A DNA stretch of 53,542 nt from Planctomycetaceae bacterium (GTDB lineage: Bacteria; Planctomycetota; Planctomycetia; Planctomycetales; Planctomycetaceae). Positions 28,724-37,417 of this stretch are shown piece by piece (within the stretch, counting starts at the first letter, position 1; the number at the start of each line of letters is the position of its first letter). Location: assembly GCA_024742875.1 (NCBI GenBank), contig JANSXP010000054.1, positions 1-53,542 of the forward strand. The letters are read 5' to 3'. Made by a program: the position numbers and the translations under genes. Below the pieces are notes generated by a model. The model was not told where the DNA came from. It saw only the letters and a program-made list of their open reading frames with translations, and did no database searches.

Positions 28724-29005
28724 ATGAAATCTTTGCTGCGAAAATATGCACTGCTGACACTTGGAATCACCGCAATTTCTGTTTCACCGGCCGTCTATGC
28801 GACGGAGAACCCAACAAGTCTGAACGAAGTCACCACGACTGCCGGTTCTGATATCACCGGTCATCGATGCTGGAAGCGATACGACTGCTACCGAAAGTTG
28901 TGTGATGCCCGTTACGCGGCAGAAAAGCTGGATTGCCTTGGGTATCACACTCGCATCACCAAGAGTGCGTGCGGCTGTTATTACTGCGTGGACTACTCGC
29001 ACTGA
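28724..29005 (+). CDS. Small secreted Cys-rich protein
   Basis: A 93-residue protein with a signal peptide (L-L-T-L-G-I-T-A-I-S-V-S, cleavage after V-Y-A). The mature part has six Cys (C-W-K, C-Y-R-K-L-C, C-L-G, C-G-C-Y-Y-C) and many Tyr. ATG 28724 is preferred because GAGGAG lies 8 bp upstream. It is divergent from the other small secreted gene. Function unknown. Confidence 0.65.
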   Translation: MKSLLRKYALLTLGITAISVSPAVYATENPTSLNEVTTTAGSDITGHRCWKRYDCYRKLCDARYAAEKLDCLGYHTRITKSACGCYYCVDYSH

Positions 29006-29245
29006 TCGAATGTCCACCACCGTCGTGATGTTTCGGCACAGGCAACTTCGGAGGCCCAACTTCCGACGGAATCGCGCCGCCGAAGTCCTGCCTTTGTCGT
29101 TACATCAACCGGCCCCCATAGGAGCGACCAAACCACTGGCATTTCTGCGTTTGATCTGGATACTCCCTGGAAGGATCGACAAGCCACCGACACCGAAACT
29201 TTGGCTTCCAAGGTCGGCATCAGATAGTTCAAGTTTAGGCAGGTT

Positions 29246-30982
29246 ATGTTTCGAGTCTCCATGCTTCTGGCGATGCTTCTTTGTGAACAGATTGCACAAT
29301 CGGCGGACAAATATGCCCTGCTGATTGGTGTCACCAAGTATCAGAAGGCTCAAATGAATCGCACGCCGTTGCAGTTCCCGGAAGTCGATGCGAAATCAGT
29401 GGGGGAACTGCTGCAAAAAAGCGGTTACACCGTGAAACTGCTGCTGGGCAGTCAGGCGACAGAGGCAGCTATTGAGCGGGAGCTGGCCGAATTCGAACAG
29501 CAGGGCAGCCACGATGGAGTTGTGTTCATTGGCCTGTTTGGGCACGGCGTGCAATACGGGCAGGACGCGTATTTCTGTCCGTACGACACTCGCATGAGAA
29601 AACTGAAGGACAGCAAGGGCAACACGGTTTACACCAACAGTCAGCCCACGCTGGAACCTGATCCTGCATCGATGACGTCGATGAAGCGACTGCTGGAAGC
29701 TTTGAACACGGCCGGAGCCGGTAACCGAGTGATGATGGCGGATTGCTGTCGTGAAGATCCGAGTGCTGCACGTGGTGCTTTAACCGGGCGAGCCTTCGGC
29801 AGCAACGTGAAGCTAACAGACCTTGGGCAGGGCACAGCAGCCATTTTCTCATGCTCCAACAGCGAACAGGCGTTTGAACATCGCGACTGGGGTCACGGAG
29901 CTTTCACGAAGGCGTTTCTGGACTACTGCAACCGCCTGGGAGCGAATGGCGATGCATCGGTGAACTCGATGTCGGCCCCGCTCTATCGCCGTGTCAGCTC
30001 TTTGGTAAAAGCGAAGTCTCCGAATACCAGTCAGCGAATCAATCCAATTACGAATGGCATTGTGGATCTGCAGTTGGAGTCCGGCCCACCCGCAATCCTG
30101 ACCAATCGCACGGGGATGCAGTTGAAGCTGATTCCTGAGGGTTCTTTCCTGATGGGCAGCAGCCAGTCCGCCAGGGAGTTGGCGGTGAAGTATAAAGAGT
30201 ATGGGGCAAATGAATCTTATTTAACGGACGAGCATCCTCGGCATCGTGTAACGCTGACGAAGCCGTTTTATATGGGGATTCACGAAGTCACTCGTGGGCA
30301 ATTTGCGGTGTTTGTGCGGGACCAGAATTACCAGACAGAGCCGGAACGCGACGGTGAAGGCGGATTCGGTTGGAATGAAGCCGACAGAAAATTTGAAGGT
30401 CCTGATCCGAAGTATAGCTGGCATAGCTGGCGGAACGCCGGGGTCGCTCAAACCGACGATCATCCGGTTGTGAACGTGACCTGGAACGACGCGGTGGCCT
30501 TCTGCCAGTGGCTCAGCCGGAAAGAAGGCCGGACGTATCGTTTGCCGACTGAGGCTGAATGGGAGTACGCATGCCGAGCCGAGACGACGGGGGATTTTCA
30601 CAACGGGGACGCCCCCGAATCTTTGGTGAAGGTTGGCAACATTGCAGATGCTACCGCGAGAGCGAAGTATGCCAATTGGACCACGGCGGTGTACGCTGCC
30701 GACGGGCACGTCTTCACGGCTCCCGTGGGGTGTTTTCAGGCGAACGCCTTCGGGCTTTACGACATGCATGGGAACGTTTGGGAGTGGTGCAGCGACGGTC
30801 CGCGGAAATATTCCTCGCGTTCTGTCACAAATCCGATTGGGCCAACAGGCTCCGGGTCGTCTCGCGTTTTGCGTGGGGGCTCGTGGTACTACCACGCGTA
30901 CGGCGCTCGTTCTGCGTACCGCAGCTACTACACGCCCGGCAACCGCAACCACGACCGCGGCTTTCGTGTTGTTTGTGAGTGA
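29246..30982 (+). CDS. Secreted caspase-FGE protein with DGR-type variable C-terminus (gene A)
   Basis: A 578-residue protein with a signal peptide ending about residue 19. Residues 21-270 are a caspase-like (C14) peptidase with His100 in G-L-F-G-H-G and the Cys pair 167-168 in A-D-C-C-R-E-D-P. Residues about 290-578 are an FGE/C-type-lectin fold (G-S-F-L-M-G-S, L-P-T-E-A-E-W-E-Y, G-N-V-W-E-W-C, R-V-L-R-G-G-S-W, G-F-R-V-V-C-E). No catalytic FGE Cys pair is seen near the C-terminus, so this domain probably binds rather than oxidises. The last 30 codons carry the variable region. I infer an outer-facing sensor coupled to a suicide-type protease. Confidence 0.9.
   Translation: MFRVSMLLAMLLCEQIAQSADKYALLIGVTKYQKAQMNRTPLQFPEVDAKSVGELLQKSGYTVKLLLGSQATEAAIERELAEFEQQGSHDGVVFIGLFGHGVQYGQDAYFCPYDTRMRKLKDSKGNTVYTNSQPTLEPDPASMTSMKRLLEALNTAGAGNRVMMADCCREDPSAARGALTGRAFGSNVKLTDLGQGTAAIFSCSNSEQAFEHRDWGHGAFTKAFLDYCNRLGANGDASVNSMSAPLYRRVSSLVKAKSPNTSQRINPITNGIVDLQLESGPPAILTNRTGMQLKLIPEGSFLMGSSQSARELAVKYKEYGANESYLTDEHPRHRVTLTKPFYMGIHEVTRGQFAVFVRDQNYQTEPERDGEGGFGWNEADRKFEGPDPKYSWHSWRNAGVAQTDDHPVVNVTWNDAVAFCQWLSRKEGRTYRLPTEAEWEYACRAETTGDFHNGDAPESLVKVGNIADATARAKYANWTTAVYAADGHVFTAPVGCFQANAFGLYDMHGNVWEWCSDGPRKYSSRSVTNPIGPTGSGSSRVLRGGSWYYHAYGARSAYRSYYTPGNRNHDRGFRVVCE
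30887..30958 (+). repeat. Variable region (VR) of gene A
   Basis: 24 codons between invariant G-G-S-W and G-F-R-V. All 14 aligned variable codons end in C. Fixed codons GCG, GCT CGT TCT, CGC and CGC mark the shared frame. Confidence 0.8.
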
Positions 30983-31069
30983 GTTCTTGCCCAGTCACCA
31001 TACGGTTCGACCGCTGTGCCTTTTCTACTCTGAACTCTGACACTCTGTCCTCTGCCTTCTCTCAACTAA

Positions 31070-31086
31070 GCATGACGCAGTCATGC
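31070..31086 (+). repeat. Perfect 7-bp palindrome downstream of VR A
   Basis: GCATGACGCAGTCATGC, stem 7 bp and loop GCA, 88 bp after the stop of gene A. The same palindrome with conserved flanks follows gene E. DGR targets often carry such hairpins after the variable region. Confidence 0.7.
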
Positions 31087-31120
31087 GTTCGAGTTTGAAA
31101 TCTACGTTTCGCTGTTTTCC

Positions 31121-31153
31121 GTAGGCCGGGCCGAGCGAAGCGAACCCCGGCGG
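31121..31153 (+). repeat. Left flank of an inverted repeat around the RT remnant
   Basis: The sequence beginning GTAGGCCGGGC recurs as an inverted, slightly diverged copy at 31701-31734. The RT remnant ends two bases beyond it. Confidence 0.6.
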
Positions 31154-31154
31154 A

Positions 31155-31637
31155 TCAAGAGATTGGTCGTTGAATCGTCTGCAGCAGAATCTGGTGATCG
31201 ATGTTGGGAAAGAACTTCACAATGTCTGTCTGCAGACACCACGGAAAGCGTCGCTGATAGTGCTGAGCACGCCGGATGGCTCGATGTGTGCCTTTCCCGA
31301 CTCGGCATGCGTAACTATCAAAGATGAATCTGGCTTCGAACAGCGGTTCCAGGACGTTCACCAGAGCGTGATGAACAACCCGGTCGAAACGGAGCGGCAC
31401 TGATTTTTCGAGGCTTGGGATCAGTGATGTGAAAGTGGTAATAGCTGCCGTGTCGATACGTTCCATGCTGTAACTGCTGCTGCAGGCGGAACAGGTTTTT
31501 TGTTCCCACTGAAAATCGAATTTCGTGGCTGGTTGCCGATAGCGTTTGCGACGTTGACAGCGTTGATAAGCGGTCAGCAGATTGTCCCATGACGCCACCT
31601 GCGGCCTCAGATTTCGAAATGTACGAGGCATTTGCAA
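31155..31637 (-). pseudogene. DGR-type reverse transcriptase remnant
   Basis: The frame covers the N-terminal third of a DGR-class RT: W-D-N-L-L-T-A-Y-Q-R, then after a gap D-R-V-V-H-H-A-L-V-N-V-L-E-P-L-F-E, D-S-Y-A-C-R-V-G-K-G-T-H-R-A and D-I-V-K-F-F-P-N-I-D-H. The piece between (L-F-R-L-Q-Q-Q-L-Q-H-G-T-Y-R-H-G, K-P-R-K-I-S-A-A-P-F) lies in another frame, entered at an A-run (about 31495-31501 on the plus strand) and left by a second indel near 31385. It stops after about 160 residues, before the YxDD catalytic motif and thumb. It cannot encode an active enzyme. Confidence 0.85.
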
Positions 31638-31700
31638 TTGCTTCCAAGTAGACGGTGGCTTTTCGCGGGCGTCGATGAGTGATGCCCCTTTGCAAAAGCT

Positions 31701-31734
31701 GCTGCCGAAGTTCGCTTTGCTCAGCCCGGCCTAC
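31701..31734 (-). repeat. Right flank of the inverted repeat around the RT remnant
   Basis: Reverse-complement copy of 31121-31153, reading GTAGGCCGGGCTGAGC on the minus strand. The two copies bracket the RT remnant. Confidence 0.6.
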
Positions 31735-31758
31735 CGAGGGGCTGGAACGACCGGAAGA

Positions 31759-31799
31759 ACAGACCGGGACGTTCGATGACTCAACCAGTCCCGGTCTGT
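31759..31799 (-). repeat. 12-bp hairpin between VR B and the RT remnant
   Basis: ACAGACCGGGAC and GTCCCGGTCTGT form a perfect 12-bp stem with a 17-nt loop, 131 bp after the stop of gene B. It has no T tract, so it is not an obvious terminator. Confidence 0.65.
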
Positions 31800-31930
31800 C
31801 ACCGCGGCTTTGGCCTGAGAGATCACTCAAGCCACGAGACAGACCGTGTCACCCTCTTGTCACGGGCCGACCGTGCGTATGACCTTAAGCCGGGGCAGAA
31901 TCGACATCGGGATGGAAAGATGATTGGAAC

Positions 31931-33568
31931 TCACTCACAAACAACTCGAAATCCGATGTTGTGGCTACGGAGGCCGGGCGAGAGGTCGAAGCGGCGCGCA
32001 GAACGAGCGTCGTCCGCGTTGTTGAGCTCCGAGCCCCCACGCAAAACGCGCCACGACCCGGTGTCTGTCGGACCAGCCGGATCTGTGACAGAACGCGAGG
32101 AATATTCCCGCGGACCGTCGCTGCACCACTCCCAAACGTTGCCCGATGTATCGTACAGCCCCCACCGATTGGCGTCATACGAGCCCACTGAACTCGCGAC
32201 TTCCCGAAAGCGGCCTTTCGTTTCCGTGCCATAGGGATAATTCCCGTCGACATTCGCTCGATCACCGTTCAGCGTGTCACCCCACCAGAAAGGCGTCGTG
32301 CTGCCGGCACGAGCCATGTATTCCCATTCCGCCTCTGTCGGCAACCGATACGTGAAACGCGAATCCTGAAGGCTCAGCCACTCACAAAACGCCACCGCTC
32401 CGTGCCACGATATGCTCTGCATCGGCTGGTTGTCGCTGCTGGCAAACTTCGATGAAGAATTCCGCACCCAGCGACTGCCTGACTTGCGAACGGGACTGTT
32501 TTCACCACCATCTTTGATCCATTGGCTTTCGATCCGGACCCCTGGAGCATTCAACCACTGCAGAACCTGACCAATCGTCACCTCATACTTCCCCGCATAA
32601 AACGGCTTGCTGATCGTCACACGATGCACAGGACCTTCGTCGTCGACACGTCCTTCTTCACTCTCCGGACTGCCCATCAAAAAACTGCCAGCCGGAATCT
32701 TCACGAATCCAATGCCGGCGGCGTTGGGCACGAGGTTGGTGACCGGTGTCAGGCCAAGGTCGACGATTCCATTGGTAATCGGATTGACCGTCTGCCGATC
32801 GGCTCCGTTTGTTTTATCTCGTACGGCTTTCAACACATCCCGATGCAGTGAGACCGAAAGTTCATTTGCTGTTAAGTCAGCTGACGCATCCCTCATCCGT
32901 TGCAGCAATGAATATGTGAACGCTCCATGGCCCCAGTCTTTGTGTTCAAACGCCTTTTCGCTAGCACTGCACGCAAACAAGGCCGCCATTCCCGGCGGCA
33001 GATCGGCAACGGACAGCTTGCTGCCAAACGCTCGGCCGCGGGCCGCACTGGGGTCTTCGCGACAACAATCCGCCAGCAGCACACGGTTGGTTGCACCACA
33101 GGCCGACAGAGCATCCAGAATCGAACGCATGGACGTCATGCTGTCTGGATCTGGCTCCAATTTTGCACTGCCATCAGTATGTCGCAGTCTGTTGCCCTGT
33201 GAGTCCGTGACAAACCGAATGCCCGTGTCATACGGAGCGAAGTACGCGTCGTTGCCATACTGAACTCCATGGCCAAACAATCCCACCAGGCAAACTCCAC
33301 CATTGCTGCCCTGAGTCGCCAGCTTGTCCAGCTCCTTCTGGATCGCAGTCCGTGAGGCTTCTCGCCCCAACAGTGTGGTGACGGTGTACCCGCATCTCTG
33401 CAGTTCTTCACCAACAGACTTCGCATCCGCCTCCGGATACTGCAGTTGAGTATCGTTCATCCGGCTGTGGCTGTATGTCGTGATACCGACCAGCAAAGCG
33501 TGTTTGTCCTGAGCGGAAACGCCACACGAACTGACAAGCAGACTGAGTAGAACAAGTAGGTGTTTCAT
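31931..33568 (-). CDS. Secreted caspase-FGE protein with DGR-type variable C-terminus (gene B)
   Basis: A 545-residue paralogue of gene A, nearly identical to gene D over most of its length. Signal peptide to about residue 19 (V-S-A-Q), caspase domain with His100 and Cys168-169 (A-D-C-C-R-E-D-P), then an FGE-fold domain from about 275. The last codons form a variable region. Its VR differs from those of A, D and E by also replacing the otherwise fixed Trp after G-G-S with Glu. It lies directly upstream, in the reading direction, of the RT remnant (293-bp gap), the canonical target-then-RT order of DGRs. Confidence 0.9.
   Translation of the reverse strand: MKHLLVLLSLLVSSCGVSAQDKHALLVGITTYSHSRMNDTQLQYPEADAKSVGEELQRCGYTVTTLLGREASRTAIQKELDKLATQGSNGGVCLVGLFGHGVQYGNDAYFAPYDTGIRFVTDSQGNRLRHTDGSAKLEPDPDSMTSMRSILDALSACGATNRVLLADCCREDPSAARGRAFGSKLSVADLPPGMAALFACSASEKAFEHKDWGHGAFTYSLLQRMRDASADLTANELSVSLHRDVLKAVRDKTNGADRQTVNPITNGIVDLGLTPVTNLVPNAAGIGFVKIPAGSFLMGSPESEEGRVDDEGPVHRVTISKPFYAGKYEVTIGQVLQWLNAPGVRIESQWIKDGGENSPVRKSGSRWVRNSSSKFASSDNQPMQSISWHGAVAFCEWLSLQDSRFTYRLPTEAEWEYMARAGSTTPFWWGDTLNGDRANVDGNYPYGTETKGRFREVASSVGSYDANRWGLYDTSGNVWEWCSDGPREYSSRSVTDPAGPTDTGSWRVLRGGSELNNADDARSARRFDLSPGLRSHNIGFRVVCE
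31955..32026 (-). repeat. Variable region of gene B
   Basis: 24 codons; all 14 aligned variable codons end in C. Fixed GCG, GCT CGT TCT GCG and CGC codons are shared with A and E. Confidence 0.8.
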
Positions 33569-33851
33569 TAATAGTCACAATGCATAGAGTTTTGCTGACT
33601 AGGTCTGACTTATAAACGACTGAGATCGTGTGTTCTTCCCGAGATTTCCGATCAGTATCGGGAGACCAAGATGTAGACATTCACACCTGAACGTTTGCCT
33701 AGGTCAGGTCAGGCTGCTCGCCTCGTACGCATCCCAGGTTTCCCATCGTCGCGACTCTACTTGGAGCATCGGCTTCGAAATCCCTCGGCTCCGTTTCGCT
33801 TTTGTAGTACTCCATCATTCCATAAATCGAATTAGGGTGACGGTGTAAGCT

Positions 33852-35540
33852 CTAGTCGCAGACAACTCTGAAGCCAATCCATGGTCTTCGATTAGTCAAG
33901 TAACGACCCGTAGCGGCGGATCTTGCGTGAACCGCGCCCTGACTCCAAGATGCTCCCCGGTGGACGCCTGATTCCACGAAGTTCAGCTGTGCGCTATACT
34001 TTCCCCCTCCCAGTGAGTTGCCACCCCCTATTTTCATATAGGTATTTGAACACCATTCCGAGACATTTCCTGATGTGTCAAACAGACCAAAGCCATTCGG
34101 ACTGAAAGAACCAACTTCTATTGTCTTTCCTCGATATCGCCCACTTTCTTTAGTTCCGTAGGGTTCACTACCGTCAATATTCGCCCGATCGCCATTCAGT
34201 TTTTTGCCCCACCAAAACGGAGACGTCGTACCCGCACGTGCCATGTACTCCCATTCTGCTTCCGTAGGTAGCCTATAGGCGAACCGTGGGTCTTGTTGAC
34301 TAAGCCATTTGCAGAAGGCAACTGCTCCTTTTTGAGAGATTCCGTACATTGGATGATTCATGCTACTTGCAAACCGATCAGAGGAATTGACCAACCAATT
34401 TGTTCCCTTGCTTCGAACGGGACTGTTTTCACCACCATCTTTGATCCATTGGCTTTCGATCCGGACCCCTGGAGCATTCAACCACTGCAGAACCTGACCA
34501 ACGGTCACCTCATACTTCCCCGCATGAAACGGCTTGCTGATCGTCACGCGATGCTGCGGACCTTCGTCGCTATTGCGTCCCTCTTCATTTTCTGGACTGC
34601 CCATCATAAAACTGCCCGCCGGAATATTCACGAATTCAATGCCGGCGGCGTTGGGGAGCCGTTCCGTGGACTGGAGCTTTAGTTCTGCCACGCCTTTTTC
34701 CAGAGGCACCACCGTCTGCACGTCCAGACCGTTACTGCGATCGGCGACGAGTTGTTTCACATTACGCCTCAGCCGGGCCCCGAACGAACCGACGTTGTCG
34801 AATTCTGAATTTGCAATCGAGGGCAGCAGATCCAGGAAGCAACGCGTCAACGCACCATGGCCCCAATCAGGATGCTCGTATGCCTGCTCCAAAGCCTGAC
34901 ATGCAAAAATGGCGGCTGTGTTGTCGGGGAGATCCGCTGTCGTCACGTTGCTGCCGAAAGCTCGGCCTTTGGGTCGGTTCGGACTGTTTCGACAACAATC
35001 TGCAAACAGAACGCGACTGCCAGCACCGGATAGTTTCAGGCCGAGCAAAATCGCTTCCATACCGACCAGCGATTCCGGGTTGGGCTCGATCATCGGCTGC
35101 CCGTCTTTGAACAGGACCTCTCCGTTCGAAGCTTTGACGGCTCGTAGCTTGGTGTCATACGGGCAGAACATGGCCTCTTTCGACCCTTCGAACTCGACAC
35201 CATGCCCCCACAGTCCAACAAACACGGCACCGTCCTGGTTCACGTGATTCGCCAGATCCTGCAGTTCCTGTTGAATCGATTTTCGATTGGCCTCGGAACC
35301 CAGCAGATACTTTACCGTGTACCCATGCTCCGACAGAAACGTGCCAACAGCCTTCGCATCCGCTTCTGGAAACTGCAATTGAGGCTTATTCATTTCGCTG
35401 TTGCTGTACTTCGTCACAGCGATCAGCAACGCATAGCGTTTCGCAAGTCCGGGTTCGTCAGCGTTGGAAGCGCTGAATGCAACGGCCAATGCGAGCAACA
35501 GACTGAAGTAATTCAGTGCGATACGTATGAGAGGTTTCAT
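33852..35540 (-). CDS. Secreted caspase-FGE protein without DGR footprint (gene C)
   Basis: A 562-residue protein from ATG 35540 (signal-peptide fit; ten more codons upstream are open). Caspase domain with His113 in G-L-W-G-H-G and Cys182-183 in A-D-C-C-R-N-S-P-N-R, the second subtype found in this locus. The FGE domain resembles B and D up to about residue 500. The C-terminus (H-R-G-A-S-W to G-F-R-V-V-C-D) keeps the fold, but its codons show no NNC bias and the surrounding DNA is more AT-rich. It is therefore a conventional or no longer mutagenised member. It sits between the near-identical genes B and D. Confidence 0.88.
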   Translation of the reverse strand: MKPLIRIALNYFSLLLALAVAFSASNADEPGLAKRYALLIAVTKYSNSEMNKPQLQFPEADAKAVGTFLSEHGYTVKYLLGSEANRKSIQQELQDLANHVNQDGAVFVGLWGHGVEFEGSKEAMFCPYDTKLRAVKASNGEVLFKDGQPMIEPNPESLVGMEAILLGLKLSGAGSRVLFADCCRNSPNRPKGRAFGSNVTTADLPDNTAAIFACQALEQAYEHPDWGHGALTRCFLDLLPSIANSEFDNVGSFGARLRRNVKQLVADRSNGLDVQTVVPLEKGVAELKLQSTERLPNAAGIEFVNIPAGSFMMGSPENEEGRNSDEGPQHRVTISKPFHAGKYEVTVGQVLQWLNAPGVRIESQWIKDGGENSPVRSKGTNWLVNSSDRFASSMNHPMYGISQKGAVAFCKWLSQQDPRFAYRLPTEAEWEYMARAGTTSPFWWGKKLNGDRANIDGSEPYGTKESGRYRGKTIEVGSFSPNGFGLFDTSGNVSEWCSNTYMKIGGGNSLGGGKYSAQLNFVESGVHRGASWSQGAVHARSAATGRYLTNRRPWIGFRVVCD

Positions 35541-35589
35541 GGAATGCTCTTTCACTGGAGAATGTTTCATTCGGGGCGTAGCACTTTTT

Positions 35590-35703
35590 CGCCACTGGAT
35601 TCATCCCAGTGGATTGAGGTTTCTGCACTACCGGACGTCGCAACCGCAGCTGAACGCTACGTAGTGCAAGACCGGTTCCCATCGAGTTAAACTCGGTGGC
35701 GGA
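35590..35703 (+). repeat. Structured repeat, copy 1
   Basis: About 114 bp aligning with 44796-44909 in the same orientation. It contains an inverted repeat CCACTGG/CCAGTGG, a second inverted repeat around CTGCACTAC/GTAGTGCA, and a third near CGAGTT/AACTCG. It lies between genes C and D. Confidence 0.65.
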
Positions 35704-35785
35704 GGAGGGGCAAGAGAAGGCAGAGGACGAGAGATTCAGAGGGCAGAGTCGCAGCGGCCGAATCGCAGGGTGACTGGGGAAGAAC

Positions 35786-37417
35786 TCACTCACAAATAAC
35801 GCGAAACCCGTAGCAGTTGAAACGTTCGTTGAGCGCGCCACTGAAGCGGCACGAAGAACGAGCTTCGTTCGCGCCGAAGTCCCACGAGCCCCCACGCAAA
35901 ACGCGAGACGGCGCAGAGCCTGTCGGACCAAGCGGATCTGTGACCGCACGCGAGGAATATTCTCGTTCACCGTCGCTGCACCATTCCCAAACGTTGCCGG
36001 CTGTATCGTACAGCCCCCACTGATTGGCGTCATACGAGCCCACCGGAGTCGTGACGTCCCGAAAGCGGCCTTTCGTTTCCGTGCCATAGGGATAATTCCC
36101 GTTGACATTTGCTCGATCACCGTCCAGCGTGTCACCCCACCAAAACGGCGTGGTGCTGCCGGCACGAGCCATGTATTCCCATTCCGCCTCTGTCGGCAAC
36201 CGATACGTGAAACGTGAATCCTGACGGCTCAGCCACTCACAAAACGCCACCGCTCCGTGCCACGAAATGCACTGCATCGGCTGGTTGTCGCTGCTGGCAA
36301 ACTTCGATGAAGAATTCCGCACCCAGCGACCGCGTGACTTACGAACAGGACTGTAGTCGCCGCCATCGATCACCCAATCGTCATCAATCTGCACACCTGG
36401 AGCGTTCAGCCACTGCAACACCTGAGCAATCGTCACTTCATACTTCCCCGCATAAAACGGCTTGCTGATCGTCACACGATGCACTGGACCTTCGTTGACT
36501 ATTTGTTCACCTGCCGGGCTGCCCATCAAAAAACTGCCCGCCGGAATCTTCACAAAAACTATGCCGGCGGCGTTGGGCACGAGCTTGGTGATCGGTGTCA
36601 GGCCGAGGTTGACGATTCCATTGGTAATCGGATTGACCGTCTGCCGATCGGCTCCGTTTGTTTTATCTCGTACGGCTTTCAAAACATCCCGATGCAGTGA
36701 AACCGACAGTTCATTTGCTGTTAAGTCGGTTGACGCACCCCTCAGCCGTTTCAGCAATGAATATGTGAACGCTCCATGGCCCCAATCTTTGTGCTCAAAC
36801 GCTTTTTCGCTCGCACTGCACGCAAACAAGGCCGCCATTCCAGGTGGCAGATCGGCAACAGACAGCTTGCTGCCGAACGCTCGGCCGCGGGCCGCACTGG
36901 GGTCTTCGCGACAGCAATCCGCCAGCAATACACGATTGGTTGCACCACAGGCCGACAAAGCGTCCAAAATCGAACGCATGGACGTCATGCTGTCCGGATC
37001 TGGTTCCAGTTTTGCACTACCATCTGCATTTCGCAGTCTGTTGCCCTGTGAGTCCGTGACAAACCGAATGCCCGTGTCATACGGAGCAAAGTACGCGTCG
37101 TTGCCGTACTGAACTCCATGGCCAAACAATCCCACCAAACAAACTCCACCAATACTGCCCTGAGTCGCCAGCTTGTCCAGCTCTTTTTGGATCGCAGTCT
37201 GTGAGGCTTCTCGCCCCAACAGTGTGGTGATGGTGTACCCGCGTCTTTGCAGTTCTTCACCAACAGATTTGGCATCCGCCTCCGGAAATTGCAACTGTGT
37301 GTCGTTCATCCGACTGTGACTGTACTTGGTAACGCCGATCAGCAGCGCGTGTTTGTCCTGAGCGGAAACACCAGTGGCCGTGAAAAAGAAGATCAAAAAC
37401 GTGAATGTGTGCTTCAC
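35786..37417 (-). CDS. Secreted caspase-FGE protein with DGR-type variable C-terminus (gene D)
   Basis: A 543-residue near-duplicate of gene B. The start is GTG at 37417, giving a signal peptide ending V-S-A-Q about residue 20. Caspase His100 and Cys168-169 in the C-R-E-D-P subtype; FGE domain from about 275. The caspase half differs from gene B at only scattered bases, whereas the last 24 codons are almost wholly different. D and B bracket gene C, indicating tandem duplication or recombination. Confidence 0.9.
   Translation of the reverse strand: MKHTFTFLIFFFTATGVSAQDKHALLIGVTKYSHSRMNDTQLQFPEADAKSVGEELQRRGYTITTLLGREASQTAIQKELDKLATQGSIGGVCLVGLFGHGVQYGNDAYFAPYDTGIRFVTDSQGNRLRNADGSAKLEPDPDSMTSMRSILDALSACGATNRVLLADCCREDPSAARGRAFGSKLSVADLPPGMAALFACSASEKAFEHKDWGHGAFTYSLLKRLRGASTDLTANELSVSLHRDVLKAVRDKTNGADRQTVNPITNGIVNLGLTPITKLVPNAAGIVFVKIPAGSFLMGSPAGEQIVNEGPVHRVTISKPFYAGKYEVTIAQVLQWLNAPGVQIDDDWVIDGGDYSPVRKSRGRWVRNSSSKFASSDNQPMQCISWHGAVAFCEWLSRQDSRFTYRLPTEAEWEYMARAGSTTPFWWGDTLDGDRANVNGNYPYGTETKGRFRDVTTPVGSYDANQWGLYDTAGNVWEWCSDGEREYSSRAVTDPLGPTGSAPSRVLRGGSWDFGANEARSSCRFSGALNERFNCYGFRVICE
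35810..35881 (-). repeat. Variable region of gene D
   Basis: 24 codons; 11 of 14 aligned variable codons end in C. The three exceptions (GAA twice, AGT) may be later point changes. Framed by G-G-S-W and G-F-R-V. Confidence 0.75.

Noticed and set aside
29246-30982. Active formylglycine-generating enzyme (sulfatase maturation)
   Set aside because: No catalytic Cys pair is present in the C-terminal region and no sulfatase gene is nearby; the FGE fold is better seen as a binding scaffold.
31318-31830. A separate 170-residue protein overlapping the RT remnant
   Set aside because: Only its central part (L-Q-Q-Q-L-Q-H-G-T-Y-R-H-G to S-A-A-P-F) is meaningful, and that part is the missing piece of the frameshifted RT, so it is not an independent gene.
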